A stretch of 64,000 nucleotides of DNA from an uncultured Collinsella sp. (GCA_934654835.1 CAKUGY010000006.1:47678-111677); one strand, 5' to 3'; numbered from the stretch's first letter, positions 49,563-59,266 are shown. Notes: generated by a model from the letters alone, not told the origin. Numbers and translations are program-made.

Positions 49563-50737
49563 GCGGCGCCTACGATCGAGAGCAACACCTGGGCAAATTC
49601 ATCAAGGTCCGCAGGGTTCACGCGGTCATCGAAGGAGATGCGCAGCGCACCAAGCGCCTGCTCGCGGCCGATACCCATGGCGCTGAGCACGTGGCTCGGG
49701 TCCATGCTGCCACTCGAGCAAGCTGATCCTGCGGAAACCTCAAAGCCGGCGGCGTCGAGCTTGATGATGAGCTCCTCGGAGTCCATACCGTCGACGTAGA
49801 TCGAAACCATGCCGGGCAGGCGATTGGCCTGCGCATAGTCGCCCATCGTGGCGTGAATGCGCGGATGGGCCGTGAGCGTGGCGTAGAGCTTGTCGGACAA
49901 GGACTGTAGCGTCGCGCGCTCCTGGGCCACGTTTGGGGTCAACGCAGACGCGGCGGCGGCAAAGGCCAGCTGCGTGCGCAGGTCCTGCGTGCCGGCGCGA
50001 CGGCCAGCCTCCTGTCCGCCGCCAAAGATGCGCGGACGCAGCGGCGTGCGGCTCTTAAGGTAGAGCGCACCGGACGCCACGGGGCCGCCAATCTTGTGGG
50101 CGGCAACAGTCATGGCGTCGACGCCCAGCTCGGTGACATCGAGCGGAATATGCAGATAGCCCTGGATGGCATCGGTGTGGAACAGGGCGCCGGCAGCGTG
50201 TGCGGCGGCGGCAAGCTCACGGATGGGCTGCACCACGCCAGTCTCGTTGTTGGCGACCATAATGCTCACGAGCGCCACGTCGTCGCCCAGCAGCTCGGTG
50301 AGCATAGCGGGCTCGATATAGCCCGCGCGGCAGGGCTGCACCAGGTCGACGGTAAAGCCGGCGGCTCGCAACAGCGGCAGGTTGTCCAGGATCGAATCGT
50401 GCTCAATGGCCGAAACGATCACGCGGTCGCGCTTGCGATCGCGCTGACGGGCGCCCTCGGCAAGGCCGAGCAGCGCCAGCTGGTTGGCCTCGGTGCCGCC
50501 GTTGGTCAGGACGATCTCGGACGGGCGGACGCGCGCGCCAAAGCTGCGGGCGATCTCGCGACGGGCGACTTCCAGGCGCGCGGCGGCTTTACGGCCCAGC
50601 GAGTGCAGCGAGTTGGGGTTGATACCGGCAAGCTCGCTTTCGTCGTACTCGCGCTGCGCAAGGAGCGCCTCGGCGCGCATGGGCGTCGAGGCGGCATAGT
50701 CAAGATTCACGGGTATGCGGTTTTGACCTGCGGTCAT
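49559..50737 (-). CDS. cysteine desulfurase (NifS/IscS family)
   Basis: A 392-residue PLP enzyme: LDYAASTPMR start, TNGGTEANQLAL, the PLP lysine in AAHKIGGPVASGALY and the catalytic Cys in GSACSSGSMDPSHVL, the IscS/NifS class I loop. It releases sulfur from cysteine for Fe-S clusters or tRNA thiolation. No iscU or mnmA gene is adjacent, so the acceptor is unknown. It starts 6 bases after rpe. Confidence 0.92.
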   Translation of the reverse strand: MTAGQNRIPVNLDYAASTPMRAEALLAQREYDESELAGINPNSLHSLGRKAAARLEVARREIARSFGARVRPSEIVLTNGGTEANQLALLGLAEGARQRDRKRDRVIVSAIEHDSILDNLPLLRAAGFTVDLVQPCRAGYIEPAMLTELLGDDVALVSIMVANNETGVVQPIRELAAAAHAAGALFHTDAIQGYLHIPLDVTELGVDAMTVAAHKIGGPVASGALYLKSRTPLRPRIFGGGQEAGRRAGTQDLRTQLAFAAAASALTPNVAQERATLQSLSDKLYATLTAHPRIHATMGDYAQANRLPGMVSIYVDGMDSEELIIKLDAAGFEVSAGSACSSGSMDPSHVLSAMGIGREQALGALRISFDDRVNPADLDEFAQVLLSIVGAA

Positions 50738-50743
50738 AAGGGT

Positions 50744-51415
50744 TTATGCCTCCTGTGCGGCCTCGTTGCCCAGCTTCTGCAGCAGCGCAACCTCGGCAGC
50801 GGGATCTTCGGACTTAAATACGGCGGAACCGGCTACCAGGACATTGGCGCCAGCCTTAACGACCTCGGCAATGTTCTTGGAAGAAATGCCGCCATCGACC
50901 TCGATGAGGGGCGAAACGCCGTGTCGCTCGCACATGGCCTTGAGCTCGTGCAGTTTGGCGATGGTACCGGGAATAAAGCTCTGGCCGCCAAAGCCGGGGT
51001 TCACGCTCATCAGCAGCACCATGTCGACGACCTCGATGACGCTCTCGAGCACGCAGACGGGGGTGGCGGGGTTCAGCACCACACCGGCCTTGACGCCGCG
51101 CTGCTGCAGATGGGTGAGCGTGCGGTGTAGGTGCGTGGAGGCCTCGTAGTGCACGGTGATCATGTCGGCACCGGCGTCGGCGTACCAATCGACCGTCTCG
51201 TCGGGGTTCGAGACCATCAGGTGTGCGTCGACCGGCACATCGGTGGAGCGCTTGACGGCCTTGAGGATATCGACACCAAAGGTGAGGTTACCGGTAAAGT
51301 GACCGTCCATAACGTCGAAGTGCACGAAGTCGGCGCCGGCGATCTTGTCGAGGTCACCCTTGAGGTTTGCCATATCGGCCGAAAGAATCGAAGGGGCGAT
51401 TTTGATGGAACCCAT
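50744..51415 (-). CDS. rpe: ribulose-phosphate 3-epimerase
   Basis: A 223-residue TIM barrel with APSILSADMANL, HFDVMDGHF, VNPGFGGQSF and EVDGGIS, which carry the metal and catalytic residues. It interconverts ribulose 5-phosphate and xylulose 5-phosphate in the pentose phosphate pathway. It lies 18 bases after gpsA within the minus-strand run. Confidence 0.95.
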   Translation of the reverse strand: MGSIKIAPSILSADMANLKGDLDKIAGADFVHFDVMDGHFTGNLTFGVDILKAVKRSTDVPVDAHLMVSNPDETVDWYADAGADMITVHYEASTHLHRTLTHLQQRGVKAGVVLNPATPVCVLESVIEVVDMVLLMSVNPGFGGQSFIPGTIAKLHELKAMCERHGVSPLIEVDGGISSKNIAEVVKAGANVLVAGSAVFKSEDPAAEVALLQKLGNEAAQEA

Positions 51416-51433
51416 GGTTGCAGCCTTTCTGCG

Positions 51434-52441
51434 CTAGTCGGTGAGTCCGTAGAACTCTTGGGAGGGGACGCGGTCGGTGAGAATCTCGAGCGCTCTATCC
51501 AAAGTAACACCGTTGTAGAGCGTTTGCTCCACGGCAAAGGTGAGCGGAATGTCTACGCCCAGTGAGCGGGCGAGTTCGCTGACGCTTCGGGCCGCGACGG
51601 CGCCCTCGACCACCATATGCGTACGCGCCTGGTACTCGTCGAGCGACACGCCGTGGGCGAACTCGTAGCCAAAGGTGCGGTTGCGCGAATGCTCCGATGT
51701 GCAGGTGGCGATAAGGTCGCCCATGCCTGCAAGCCCCATGCACGTCATGGCCTGGCCGCCGCGGGCGTGCACCAGGCGGCTGATCTCGGCCAAGCCGCGC
51801 GTCATGATGAGGGCGAGCGTGTTGTCGCCCGCACCCGAGCCGGCGGAGATGCCGCACACGATAGCGATGACGTTTTTCATGGCGCCGCAGACCTCGACAC
51901 CCGTCATGTCCTGCGACAGGTAGATGCGGAAGGCCGTGGAAAGGAGCAGGTCCTTAAAGGTCTCCCCCACCTGCTGGTCTTCGCTGGCAATGACGGCGGC
52001 CGAAAGCCCGCCGCGGCAGATCTCCTCGGCATGGTTGGGGCCCGAAAGCGCCGCCACGCGCGACTCGTTGCCGATCTCGCTGGCGATGACCTCGCTCATA
52101 AGCAGGCCGGACTCGGGCTCGATGCCCTTGGTGAGGCACAGCGCGGGCGTGTCGTCCGCGATATACGGCGCCGCCTGGTGGCAGACGCTGCGCAGGTGCG
52201 TGGAAGGCACGGCAAAGATGATGGCCTCGGCGCCGTCGAGCGCTTGGGCCAGGTCCGTCGTGGCGACAACGTTGTGGGGCAGCTCGTAGCCCACCAGATA
52301 TCGCGGGTTACGATGTTCGGCGTTAATGCCGGCGGCCGTCTGCTCGCTATGGGCCCACATGGTCACGCGCTCGGCTCGCGCGGCGGCAAGGCCGGCGACG
52401 GCGGTTCCCCAGGAGCCGGAGCCGATCAGCGCAACATTCAT
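51434..52441 (-). CDS. gpsA: glycerol-3-phosphate dehydrogenase [NAD(P)+]
   Basis: A 335-residue enzyme with N-terminal Rossmann motif GSGSWGTA (residues 7-14), the substrate-binding CGAMKNVIAI and the CTSEHSRNR segment. It makes sn-glycerol 3-phosphate, the acceptor used next by PlsY, whose gene lies 9 bases upstream. der-plsY-gpsA is a conserved order in Gram-positive bacteria. Confidence 0.96.
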   Translation of the reverse strand: MNVALIGSGSWGTAVAGLAAARAERVTMWAHSEQTAAGINAEHRNPRYLVGYELPHNVVATTDLAQALDGAEAIIFAVPSTHLRSVCHQAAPYIADDTPALCLTKGIEPESGLLMSEVIASEIGNESRVAALSGPNHAEEICRGGLSAAVIASEDQQVGETFKDLLLSTAFRIYLSQDMTGVEVCGAMKNVIAIVCGISAGSGAGDNTLALIMTRGLAEISRLVHARGGQAMTCMGLAGMGDLIATCTSEHSRNRTFGYEFAHGVSLDEYQARTHMVVEGAVAARSVSELARSLGVDIPLTFAVEQTLYNGVTLDRALEILTDRVPSQEFYGLTD

Positions 52442-52450
52442 GACTCTCTC

Positions 52451-53134
52451 CTACTTATCGTCGGGCTCGGTGACGCGCTTGGTAAACGAGAGCTTGGACT
52501 CCTTACCGGCCATGAGCTTTTGGATATTCGAGCGATGGGCCCACACCACGGTGATGCCGATCATCGCCATGCAGAACTTGAGGCCCAAGCTGCTGTACGG
52601 AAAGACCGCGCAGGCAGCGATGGGAAGACCGATGGCGGCGGCGAGCGAGCCCACCGACACGTACTTGGTGATGGCGACGGCCACGATAAACATGCCCAGT
52701 AGCGACAGGCCAATGGGCCAGTACCAGGCAAGAATCACGCCCAGACCCACGGCGATACCCTTGCCGCCGTGGAAGTTGAGATAGGGCGAGAAGATGTGGC
52801 CCCACACGGCCGCCAGGCAGATGACGCCGAGCATCCAGTCGCCGGCCGCGCCGGGAGCCATGATGCTCGCAGGGAAGCCATAGCCCACGCTCGCGATGAG
52901 CGGGCGCGCGATTTGTACGCAGATGGCGCCCTTAAGGCAATCGCACAGTAGCGTGAGCGCGGCCACCTTGGGGCCGGCCACGCGCAGCGCGTTAGTGGTG
53001 CCGATGTTGCCGGAGCCCGCCTTGCGAATGTCCGTGTGGTTGAACACGCGGCCCAGGATCAGGCCAAACGGAATCGCTCCGATAAAGAACGAGACCACGG
53101 CGCAGATGGCGGTCAGCAGAATCGGATTAAGCAT
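52451..53134 (-). CDS. plsY: glycerol-3-phosphate acyltransferase PlsY
   Basis: A 227-residue polytopic enzyme with the three PlsY motifs: SGNIGTTNALR, the Gly-rich HGGKGIAVGLG and the late VVWAHRSN. It transfers an acyl group from acyl phosphate to glycerol 3-phosphate. I chose the ATG at 53132-53134 with AAGGAG upstream; the longer frame lies within der. It overlaps the end of der by 8 bases. Confidence 0.94.
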   Translation of the reverse strand: MLNPILLTAICAVVSFFIGAIPFGLILGRVFNHTDIRKAGSGNIGTTNALRVAGPKVAALTLLCDCLKGAICVQIARPLIASVGYGFPASIMAPGAAGDWMLGVICLAAVWGHIFSPYLNFHGGKGIAVGLGVILAWYWPIGLSLLGMFIVAVAITKYVSVGSLAAAIGLPIAACAVFPYSSLGLKFCMAMIGITVVWAHRSNIQKLMAGKESKLSFTKRVTEPDDK

Positions 53135-54461
53135 CCTTTTGCTCCTTCTTCCTAAAGAAGAGTCGAATGGGCGTACCGGCGAAGTCGAAGGTCGAGCGCA
53201 TGCGGTTCTCCACGTAGCGCTGGTAGGTGTCGTTGACCAGGTCGCTGTGGTTGACAAAGAACGTGAACGTCGGCGGATTGACGCCCGTCTGAGTCACGTA
53301 GTGCATACGCAGGCGGCGCTTGCCGTCCACCACGGTGTGGCCAAACTCGCGCAGGTCGGTGAGGAACGTGTTGAGGCGCGAGGTGGTGATCTTTTGCGAA
53401 CGCGTCTTCTCGGCGGCGTCGACCATCGCCCAGATCTTCTCGATGCTGCGACCGGTCAGGGCCGAGATACGCAGGTACTGGGCCCAGGGAGCCATGACGC
53501 CCAGACGGCGGTCGACGGTCTCCATGCAGGCCTCGCGTTTGCGGTCGTCGTCGAGCAGGTCCCACTTGTTGAGCAGCACCACGATGGCACAGCCGCGCTC
53601 GATGGCAAGGCCCATGACCTTTTGGTCCTGCTCGGTAACGCCCACGGAGGCGTCGACGACGAGCAGCGCCACGTCGGCGCGGTCGATGGCGCGCAGGCCG
53701 CGGACCATGGAGTAGTACTCGATGTTCTCGTAGACGGTGCTCTTCTTGCGAATGCCCGCGGTGTCGACCATACGGTAATGCTTGCCGTTGCGCTCCACGA
53801 CGGTGTCGATGGCGTCGCGCGTGGTTCCGGCGATGTTGGACACGATGGAGCGGTCGGCGCCCAGGATGCGGTTGAACAGCGAGGACTTGCCAGCGTTGGG
53901 TCGACCGATGATGGCGACGTTCAGCGCGTCGGGGAACTCGTCGGCGATCTCGTCCTCCTCCTCGGGGAGCAGGGCCACGATGTCGTCGAGCAGGTCACCC
54001 GTGCCATGGCCGTGCAGGGCCGAAAGCGGCGTGGGCTCGCCGATGCCGAGCGAATAGAACTCCCAAATGTTGTCGTTCTCACGGTCGGGGTTATCGAGCT
54101 TGTTCACCAGCAGAAAGACCGGCTTGTCGGAGCGCTTGAGCATGCGGGCGACCGACTCGTCCTCCTCGGTGACGCCGGTGCGGCCGTCAACGACAAACAG
54201 GATGACGGCGGCTTCCTCGGCGGCGGCGAGCGCCTGGTCGCGGATGGACGTGGCGAAGACGTCGTCGCTCTTGAGCGGCTCGATACCGCCCGTGTCGACG
54301 ATGGTGAACTCGCGACCGTTCCAGTCGGCCGTGTGATACGAACGGTCGCGCGTGACGCCGCGGGACTCGTGGACGATGGCGTCCGAGGTCTGGGCCAGGC
54401 GGTTAACGAGCGTGGACTTGCCCACGTTGGGGCGTCCGACGACGGCGACGATAGGTTTCAT
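53127..54461 (-). CDS. der: ribosome biogenesis GTPase Der (EngA)
   Basis: A 444-residue protein with two tandem G domains (first GRPNVGKST at residues 8-16, second GRPNAGKSS) and a C-terminal KH-like domain. Der acts in 50S subunit assembly. ATG 54461, with AAAGGAG upstream, is chosen; the longer frame adds non-homologous residues. The DUF512 radical SAM gene lies 10 bases upstream, a frequent association in Clostridia and Coriobacteria. Confidence 0.96.
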   Translation of the reverse strand: MKPIVAVVGRPNVGKSTLVNRLAQTSDAIVHESRGVTRDRSYHTADWNGREFTIVDTGGIEPLKSDDVFATSIRDQALAAAEEAAVILFVVDGRTGVTEEDESVARMLKRSDKPVFLLVNKLDNPDRENDNIWEFYSLGIGEPTPLSALHGHGTGDLLDDIVALLPEEEDEIADEFPDALNVAIIGRPNAGKSSLFNRILGADRSIVSNIAGTTRDAIDTVVERNGKHYRMVDTAGIRKKSTVYENIEYYSMVRGLRAIDRADVALLVVDASVGVTEQDQKVMGLAIERGCAIVVLLNKWDLLDDDRKREACMETVDRRLGVMAPWAQYLRISALTGRSIEKIWAMVDAAEKTRSQKITTSRLNTFLTDLREFGHTVVDGKRRLRMHYVTQTGVNPPTFTFFVNHSDLVNDTYQRYVENRMRSTFDFAGTPIRLFFRKKEQKDA

Positions 54462-54471
54462 CTGCTCTCCT

Positions 54472-55914
54472 TTAATGGGTAGGGTCAGTGGAATTAGTAG
54501 AGACGGCAGGCGTAATGCCAAGGATGTGCTCCAGGGTATCGAGCAACTCATGCGGCATGGTCGACACCACATGAACCTCGGCGCCGCGACTGTTAAGGCT
54601 TGCGAGTAAATCGTCACGATGATACTCGTCAAGCGTCATGCCGTCAGCGTTGAACATGAGCTTAGGCACAAAGAGCATAACCCCCGACAGGTCTTGCGGC
54701 AGCTGCTCCAGGATGTCGCTCGCGACGATGAGGCCGGTTACGTCCACGTTGCCGCCAAAGTAGCGGTTCTTGATGGCCGTGACGGTTCCGGCGAGGCCCT
54801 GCGGCGACTCCACGAAGCGCGCCACGGTGTCGCGTGCGCTGGCGCCCGAGAGGCACAGCAGATGTTGGTCGCGGGCGGCGATGGCCTCGCGAACGCGGGC
54901 CAGGCGCTCGGCGTCGGCGACAAGGACATCGTCGGTCTCGTCCAGATACGAGCGGATCATGCCAATGCCGTCGTAGTACTGCGGGTAGCCGTCGTAAAAG
55001 TCAGCCTCGGGAGGCTCGATGCCGGCGTCCAAGTAGAACTCATCGCTCATCTGGAAGGTGTGGCGGCCAAAGCGCTCAAACGCGCGGTCCTGGAAGGGCC
55101 GGATCATGGCAATGGTCTCGCGCGCGAGCTCGGGTTTATCGCTGTATGACCAGCTAAAGCGGTTCTGGTGCTTGGTAAAACCGAGCGGCACGATACCCAG
55201 GCTCGTAATCTGTTCGTGCTCCTCGCAGTAGCGCAGGGTCTTTTCCAGCTCTTCCCCGTCGTTCATGCCGGGGCACAGCACGATCTGTGCGTGGATCTCG
55301 ATGCCAGCGGCCATGATGGCCTCGAGCACGTCCATGCCGCGCTGGGCGTTGCGGCCCATCATGCGGCGGCGAACGTCGGGGCTCACGGCGTGAACCGATA
55401 CGTTCATGGGACTCATGTTGCGGTCGATGACGTTTTGCACGTCCTCATCGGTGAGGTTGGTCAGCGTGACAAAGTTGCCCTGCAAAAAGCTCAGGCGGTA
55501 GTCGTCGTCGCGGATATAGAGTGTGGAGCGGCCGCCCTTGGGCAGCATGGTCATAAAGCAGAACACGCAGGCGTTTACGCAGGTGCGCATGCCGTCGAAG
55601 ATGGGGCCGTCGAACTCCAGGCCCCAGTCCTCGCCGGGAAAACGGTCGAGCTCCACCGGGGTGACGGTGCCATCGCGCGGGTCGAACACCTCCAACTCGA
55701 CGGTGTCGTCGTCGGCTTCCCAGAGCCATACGATCATGTCAGTGAGCTGCTCGCCGTTGACCGTAAGCACGCGCATGCCCGGCTCGATACCCACATCCCA
55801 TGCGGGCGATTCGGGACGCACGTTCTTGACGAGCGCGCCCTCACCCGGCTCGGGGTCGCGGCTGCGCCCGTAATCGGCCACCTCGGCGGCGTATGCGGGT
55901 ACGGTCTGGTCCAT
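54472..55914 (-). CDS. PDZ / radical SAM / DUF512 protein
   Basis: A 480-residue protein: an N-terminal PDZ-like segment (about 20-90, PAWDVGIEPGMRVLTVNGEQL), a radical SAM cluster motif CVNACVFC followed by FMTMLPKGGRSTLY, a SAM barrel, and a C-terminal DUF512 domain (PQYYDGIGMIRSYLDE...). The combination is typical of a conserved but uncharacterised family found upstream of der. The start ATG 55914 follows ispH by 2 bases, with AAGGAG a little farther upstream. A role in ribosome or tRNA modification is inference from context. Confidence 0.85.
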   Translation of the reverse strand: MDQTVPAYAAEVADYGRSRDPEPGEGALVKNVRPESPAWDVGIEPGMRVLTVNGEQLTDMIVWLWEADDDTVELEVFDPRDGTVTPVELDRFPGEDWGLEFDGPIFDGMRTCVNACVFCFMTMLPKGGRSTLYIRDDDYRLSFLQGNFVTLTNLTDEDVQNVIDRNMSPMNVSVHAVSPDVRRRMMGRNAQRGMDVLEAIMAAGIEIHAQIVLCPGMNDGEELEKTLRYCEEHEQITSLGIVPLGFTKHQNRFSWSYSDKPELARETIAMIRPFQDRAFERFGRHTFQMSDEFYLDAGIEPPEADFYDGYPQYYDGIGMIRSYLDETDDVLVADAERLARVREAIAARDQHLLCLSGASARDTVARFVESPQGLAGTVTAIKNRYFGGNVDVTGLIVASDILEQLPQDLSGVMLFVPKLMFNADGMTLDEYHRDDLLASLNSRGAEVHVVSTMPHELLDTLEHILGITPAVSTNSTDPTH

Positions 55915-55916
55915 GA

Positions 55917-56813
55917 TTAGCGGCAAAGCTCCTTGATGCGCGCGACGGCGCGTTCGATGTGTTCTTGCGGGGTTGAGGCGCCGGCGGTGATGCCGATGTG
56001 GCGCGCGCTGGCAAACCAGGCGGCCTGTAGCTCGGCGGCCTCCTCGATGTGATGCGTGCGCTCGCAGGCGTCGGCGCAAATCTGCGCCAGACGGCGGGTG
56101 TTGCCCGAGTTCTTACCGCCCACGACGACCATGCAGTCACAGCGGTTGGCAAGCGAGGCAGCAGCCTGCTGGCGCTCGCTCGTGGCGGCGCAGATGGTGT
56201 TGATCACGCGCAGTTCCTGCACGCGCGGGGTGATGGAGGCCACGACCTCGGCCAAGTTCTGTGCGGTCTGAGTGGTCTGCACGACCAAGCCCACCTTGCC
56301 CTTGAGCGGTAGCTGGTCGGCGTCGGCGGCGCAGCTCACGACCTGCGCGTCATCGCCGGCGTGGCCCAGAATGCCCTCGACTTCGGGATGACCCGGCTCG
56401 CCCACGACGATCACGCGGTAGCCCTCGCGTACCAAGCGCTCAGCGGCCACGTGGACCTTCTTGACGTAGGGGCAGGTGGCGTCGACCACGGTAAGTTCGC
56501 GCTCGCGGGCGGCATCGATGACCTGCGGCACCACGCCGTGGGCGCGGATGATCACCGTGCCCGATGCGGCGTCGTCCAGGGTCTCGGCCAAGCCAACGCC
56601 CGCTTCGGCAAGCTCGCGCACCACGATGGGGTTATGGATGAGCGGGCCCAGGGTGTGGACCTGCGCGCTCTCCCCTGTCTGCGGTGCGGCGGCCAGCGCC
56701 ATGTCGAGTGCGCGCTGTACGCCGTAGCAGGTGCCGGCGTGGGCGGCGATCTCGATGGTGGGGACGGTGTCCTCAGCGGCGGCCGCGGCGGTGTTCTTCA
56801 CGTTCTCATCCAT
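55917..56813 (-). CDS. ispH: 4-hydroxy-3-methylbut-2-enyl diphosphate reductase IspH
   Basis: A 298-residue Fe-S enzyme with three conserved Cys contexts (GTCYGVQRAL, DATCPYVKKVH, NTICAATSERQ) and NSGNTRRLAQIC. It performs the last step of the MEP isoprenoid pathway. The first ~20 residues are an Ala/Glu-rich extension. I chose ATG 56813, just after the plsC stop; a GTG ten codons upstream is possible. plsC, cmk, rluB and scpAB are upstream in the same run. Confidence 0.94.
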   Translation of the reverse strand: MDENVKNTAAAAAEDTVPTIEIAAHAGTCYGVQRALDMALAAAPQTGESAQVHTLGPLIHNPIVVRELAEAGVGLAETLDDAASGTVIIRAHGVVPQVIDAARERELTVVDATCPYVKKVHVAAERLVREGYRVIVVGEPGHPEVEGILGHAGDDAQVVSCAADADQLPLKGKVGLVVQTTQTAQNLAEVVASITPRVQELRVINTICAATSERQQAAASLANRCDCMVVVGGKNSGNTRRLAQICADACERTHHIEEAAELQAAWFASARHIGITAGASTPQEHIERAVARIKELCR

Positions 56814-56815
56814 AG

Positions 56816-57544
56816 CTAGAACCTGCCCGGATGCTCGTCGCACAGCTCGTCGCGCATAGTGTAGACGCGGCCCATGGCCTCGGATTCAAACCAAGCCAGG
56901 CGCTCCGTGCGCTTGAGCCCGGCCGGCGCGTCGGAAAGCGAGACGGCCTTGCCGGCGCGGATCCAGCACTTTTTGGGGCGCATGAGCTTTTTGCCCTTGG
57001 GCGTGATGTCGGACCAGCCGCAGATGGCGAGCGGGTTGACGGGCGCCTTGCCCATCTGGGCGATGAGCGCAAAGCCGCCGTGGACCTCGGGCTTGATCTC
57101 GCGCGAGCGGATGCGCGTGCCCTCGGGGAAGATCAGGACATCCTCGCCGCGCTGCAGCGCATGTTGGGCGGCGCGCAGGCACTTCATGTCGGCGGTACCG
57201 CGCTCGACGGGGATGCCGCCCACGCGGCTAAAGGCCCAGCGCACGATCTTGGTCTTGGCGAACTCGGATTTAAAGATGGGACGCACGCGGCGGCCGCCAA
57301 AGAACAGCGCCGTCTCCACGGCCAAGAGCTCGGCCATCGAGGTGTGGTTGCAGATGACTACGCTACCACGGCCTTCCTGGCGCTCAAACAGCAGGTCGGC
57401 GTCCTCGACCTTCCAGCGCCACATGAGCTTGGAGAAGGCCCAAAGAATCGCCATGACCACGACGACGGTGCCGCGGATGAGTGCCGGGAACTCGGCGTAG
57501 GGGGCGTTGTAATAGTCCTCGGGCGTCTGCTTAAACAGGCGCAT
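56816..57544 (-). CDS. plsC: 1-acyl-sn-glycerol-3-phosphate acyltransferase (PlsC family)
   Basis: A 242-residue membrane-associated acyltransferase with one N-terminal span (about 22-40), motif I as NHTSMAE (Glu in place of the usual Asp of HX4D), and motif III FPEGTR. It converts lysophosphatidic acid to phosphatidic acid. AAAGGAGG precedes the ATG. The HX4E variant occurs in some homologues. Together with plsY and gpsA in this run it completes phosphatidic acid synthesis. Confidence 0.9.
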   Translation of the reverse strand: MRLFKQTPEDYYNAPYAEFPALIRGTVVVVMAILWAFSKLMWRWKVEDADLLFERQEGRGSVVICNHTSMAELLAVETALFFGGRRVRPIFKSEFAKTKIVRWAFSRVGGIPVERGTADMKCLRAAQHALQRGEDVLIFPEGTRIRSREIKPEVHGGFALIAQMGKAPVNPLAICGWSDITPKGKKLMRPKKCWIRAGKAVSLSDAPAGLKRTERLAWFESEAMGRVYTMRDELCDEHPGRF

Positions 57545-57547
57545 GGG

Positions 57548-58234
57548 CTACCTCCTTTGGTTGATGAGGTCCTCGATTATCGAGACGACCTCGTCGATGG
57601 TGTGGGCGGTGGAGTCGACGTGCACCGCATCCTCGGCGGGTACGAGCGGCGCGACCTCGCGGCTGCTGTCGAGCTTATCGCGCTGCTTGAGGGCGTCGAG
57701 GGTCTCGTCGACTTCGGCCTCGAGCTGCTCGGGCGTGAGCGGCTGCGCGTCGTCCTGGTGGCGCTGCAGCACGCGGCGGCGGGCGCGCTCACGCGGGTCG
57801 GCCGTCAGGAACACCTTGACCTGCGCGTTGGGGAACACGACGGTGCCGATGTCGCGACCCTCGGCCACGATATCGCGGTCCTCGGCGGCGCGGCGCTGAT
57901 GGATGAGCATGGCGGCGCGCACACCCGGGTAGGCCGAGACCTTGGAGACGTTGGCGTCCACCTGCGGGGTGCGGATGGCGGCTGAGGCGTCCTGGCCGTC
58001 AATGGTCAGGCGCGTGTCCTCACCGGTGCCGTTGGTAAAGCGAATCTCGATCTGCTCGGCGAGGGCGTCGATGGCCGCCTCGTCGTCCAGATCGATGCCG
58101 CGGTCGAGCGCGGCAAAGGTGACGGCGCGATACATGGCGCCCGTGTCGAGCTTGTTAAAGCCCAGCTGGCGGGCGATCTCCTTAGCGATAGTAGACTTGC
58201 CGGAACCGGCGGGGCCGTCGATGGCGACGATCAT
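57548..58234 (-). CDS. cmk: (d)CMP kinase
   Basis: A 228-residue nucleotide kinase with P-loop DGPAGSGKST (residues 6-15), LDTGAMYRAVT and EGRDIGTVVFP. It phosphorylates CMP and dCMP. GAAAGGA precedes the ATG. The order scpA-scpB-rluB-cmk-(plsC/ispH)-der is well conserved. Confidence 0.96.
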   Translation of the reverse strand: MIVAIDGPAGSGKSTIAKEIARQLGFNKLDTGAMYRAVTFAALDRGIDLDDEAAIDALAEQIEIRFTNGTGEDTRLTIDGQDASAAIRTPQVDANVSKVSAYPGVRAAMLIHQRRAAEDRDIVAEGRDIGTVVFPNAQVKVFLTADPRERARRRVLQRHQDDAQPLTPEQLEAEVDETLDALKQRDKLDSSREVAPLVPAEDAVHVDSTAHTIDEVVSIIEDLINQRR

Positions 58235-58300
58235 GCAATGCTTCCTTTCGGTTGTTGACGTGCTGGTATGGTTCGCGAGTGCTGGGGTGCGGCAGGTTGC

Positions 58301-59266
58301 CTACCCCGTGTAGCGCTCGCGGTAGGTGTTGCGCTTGGGCGCGGAACCGTGGCTGCCGTGATGACGCGTGCGGCTTGCGGTGTTGGTCGCGGGCGCGGCG
58401 CCGCGCTTGGCGCTCGCCTGCTTGGGCGGGATGCCGCCGTCCTTGAGGATCTGCACCTCGCGGTCGTTGAGCTCGCGCCACGAGCCCTTGGCCACGTCCT
58501 TGAGCTCCAGGCCGGCAAAGTTGCAGCGATGCAGGCGGATTACAGGATGGTGGATCTTGCTCAACATGCGCTTGACCTGGTTCTTGCGTCCCTCGCGGAT
58601 GATGACCTCCACGGCGGTGGTACCGGGCTTTACGCCTTGCGGAGCCACGGCCTCTGCCTCGCGCGCGGTGATGACGCGGCAGATTGCCGGCTGGCACAGG
58701 CCGTCGTCGAGCTCGATGCCACGGCGGAGCGGTTCCAAGTCGCGGTCGGTGAGGTGGCCGTCCACAAGCGCATGGTAGGTTTTGTAGACGTGCTTGCTGG
58801 GATGCAGCAGGTCCTGCGACAGGTCGCCGTCGGTGGTAAAGAGCAACAGGCCCGTGGTGTCGCGGTCCAGGCGCCCGACCGGGAACAGGCCCGGAAAGCG
58901 GTCGCGGGGGACCAGATCGGCCACACAGGGACGCTCCTGAGGGTCGCTCATGGTGGTGAGGTAGCCGGTCGGCTTGTAGAGCATCAGGTACACGGCGCCC
59001 TGGTTGAGCTTGACGGGCATGCCGTCGACCTCGATGTGGTCGAGGTCGACAACGACCTTGGTGCCCAGCTCGGTCGCGACCTCGCCGTTGACGGTCACGC
59101 GGCCGGCGGTCATCAGGTCCTCCGAGCCGCGGCGGCTCGCCACGCCCGCGCGCGCCAAAAAGCGCTGTAGGCGCATGGTGTGCGGGTAGACGGGCTGGGC
59201 GTCGGGCGCGGGCGTGCCCGGGGCGCCGACGATGCGCATCTCCCCTGCTTCGTTAGTTCTCGTCAT
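58301..59266 (-). CDS. rluB: 23S rRNA/16S rRNA pseudouridine synthase, RluB/RsuA family
   Basis: A 321-residue pseudouridine synthase: N-terminal S4 domain (RLQRFLARAGVASRRGSEDLM) and the catalytic GRLDRDTTGLLLFT with its Asp. The C-terminal 45 residues are basic, Arg/His/Ser-rich. RluB modifies U2605 of 23S rRNA in E. coli; the exact site is not readable here. The ATG at 59264-59266 has GGAGG nine bases upstream and overlaps scpB by 14 bases. Confidence 0.92.
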   Translation of the reverse strand: MTRTNEAGEMRIVGAPGTPAPDAQPVYPHTMRLQRFLARAGVASRRGSEDLMTAGRVTVNGEVATELGTKVVVDLDHIEVDGMPVKLNQGAVYLMLYKPTGYLTTMSDPQERPCVADLVPRDRFPGLFPVGRLDRDTTGLLLFTTDGDLSQDLLHPSKHVYKTYHALVDGHLTDRDLEPLRRGIELDDGLCQPAICRVITAREAEAVAPQGVKPGTTAVEVIIREGRKNQVKRMLSKIHHPVIRLHRCNFAGLELKDVAKGSWRELNDREVQILKDGGIPPKQASAKRGAAPATNTASRTRHHGSHGSAPKRNTYRERYTG

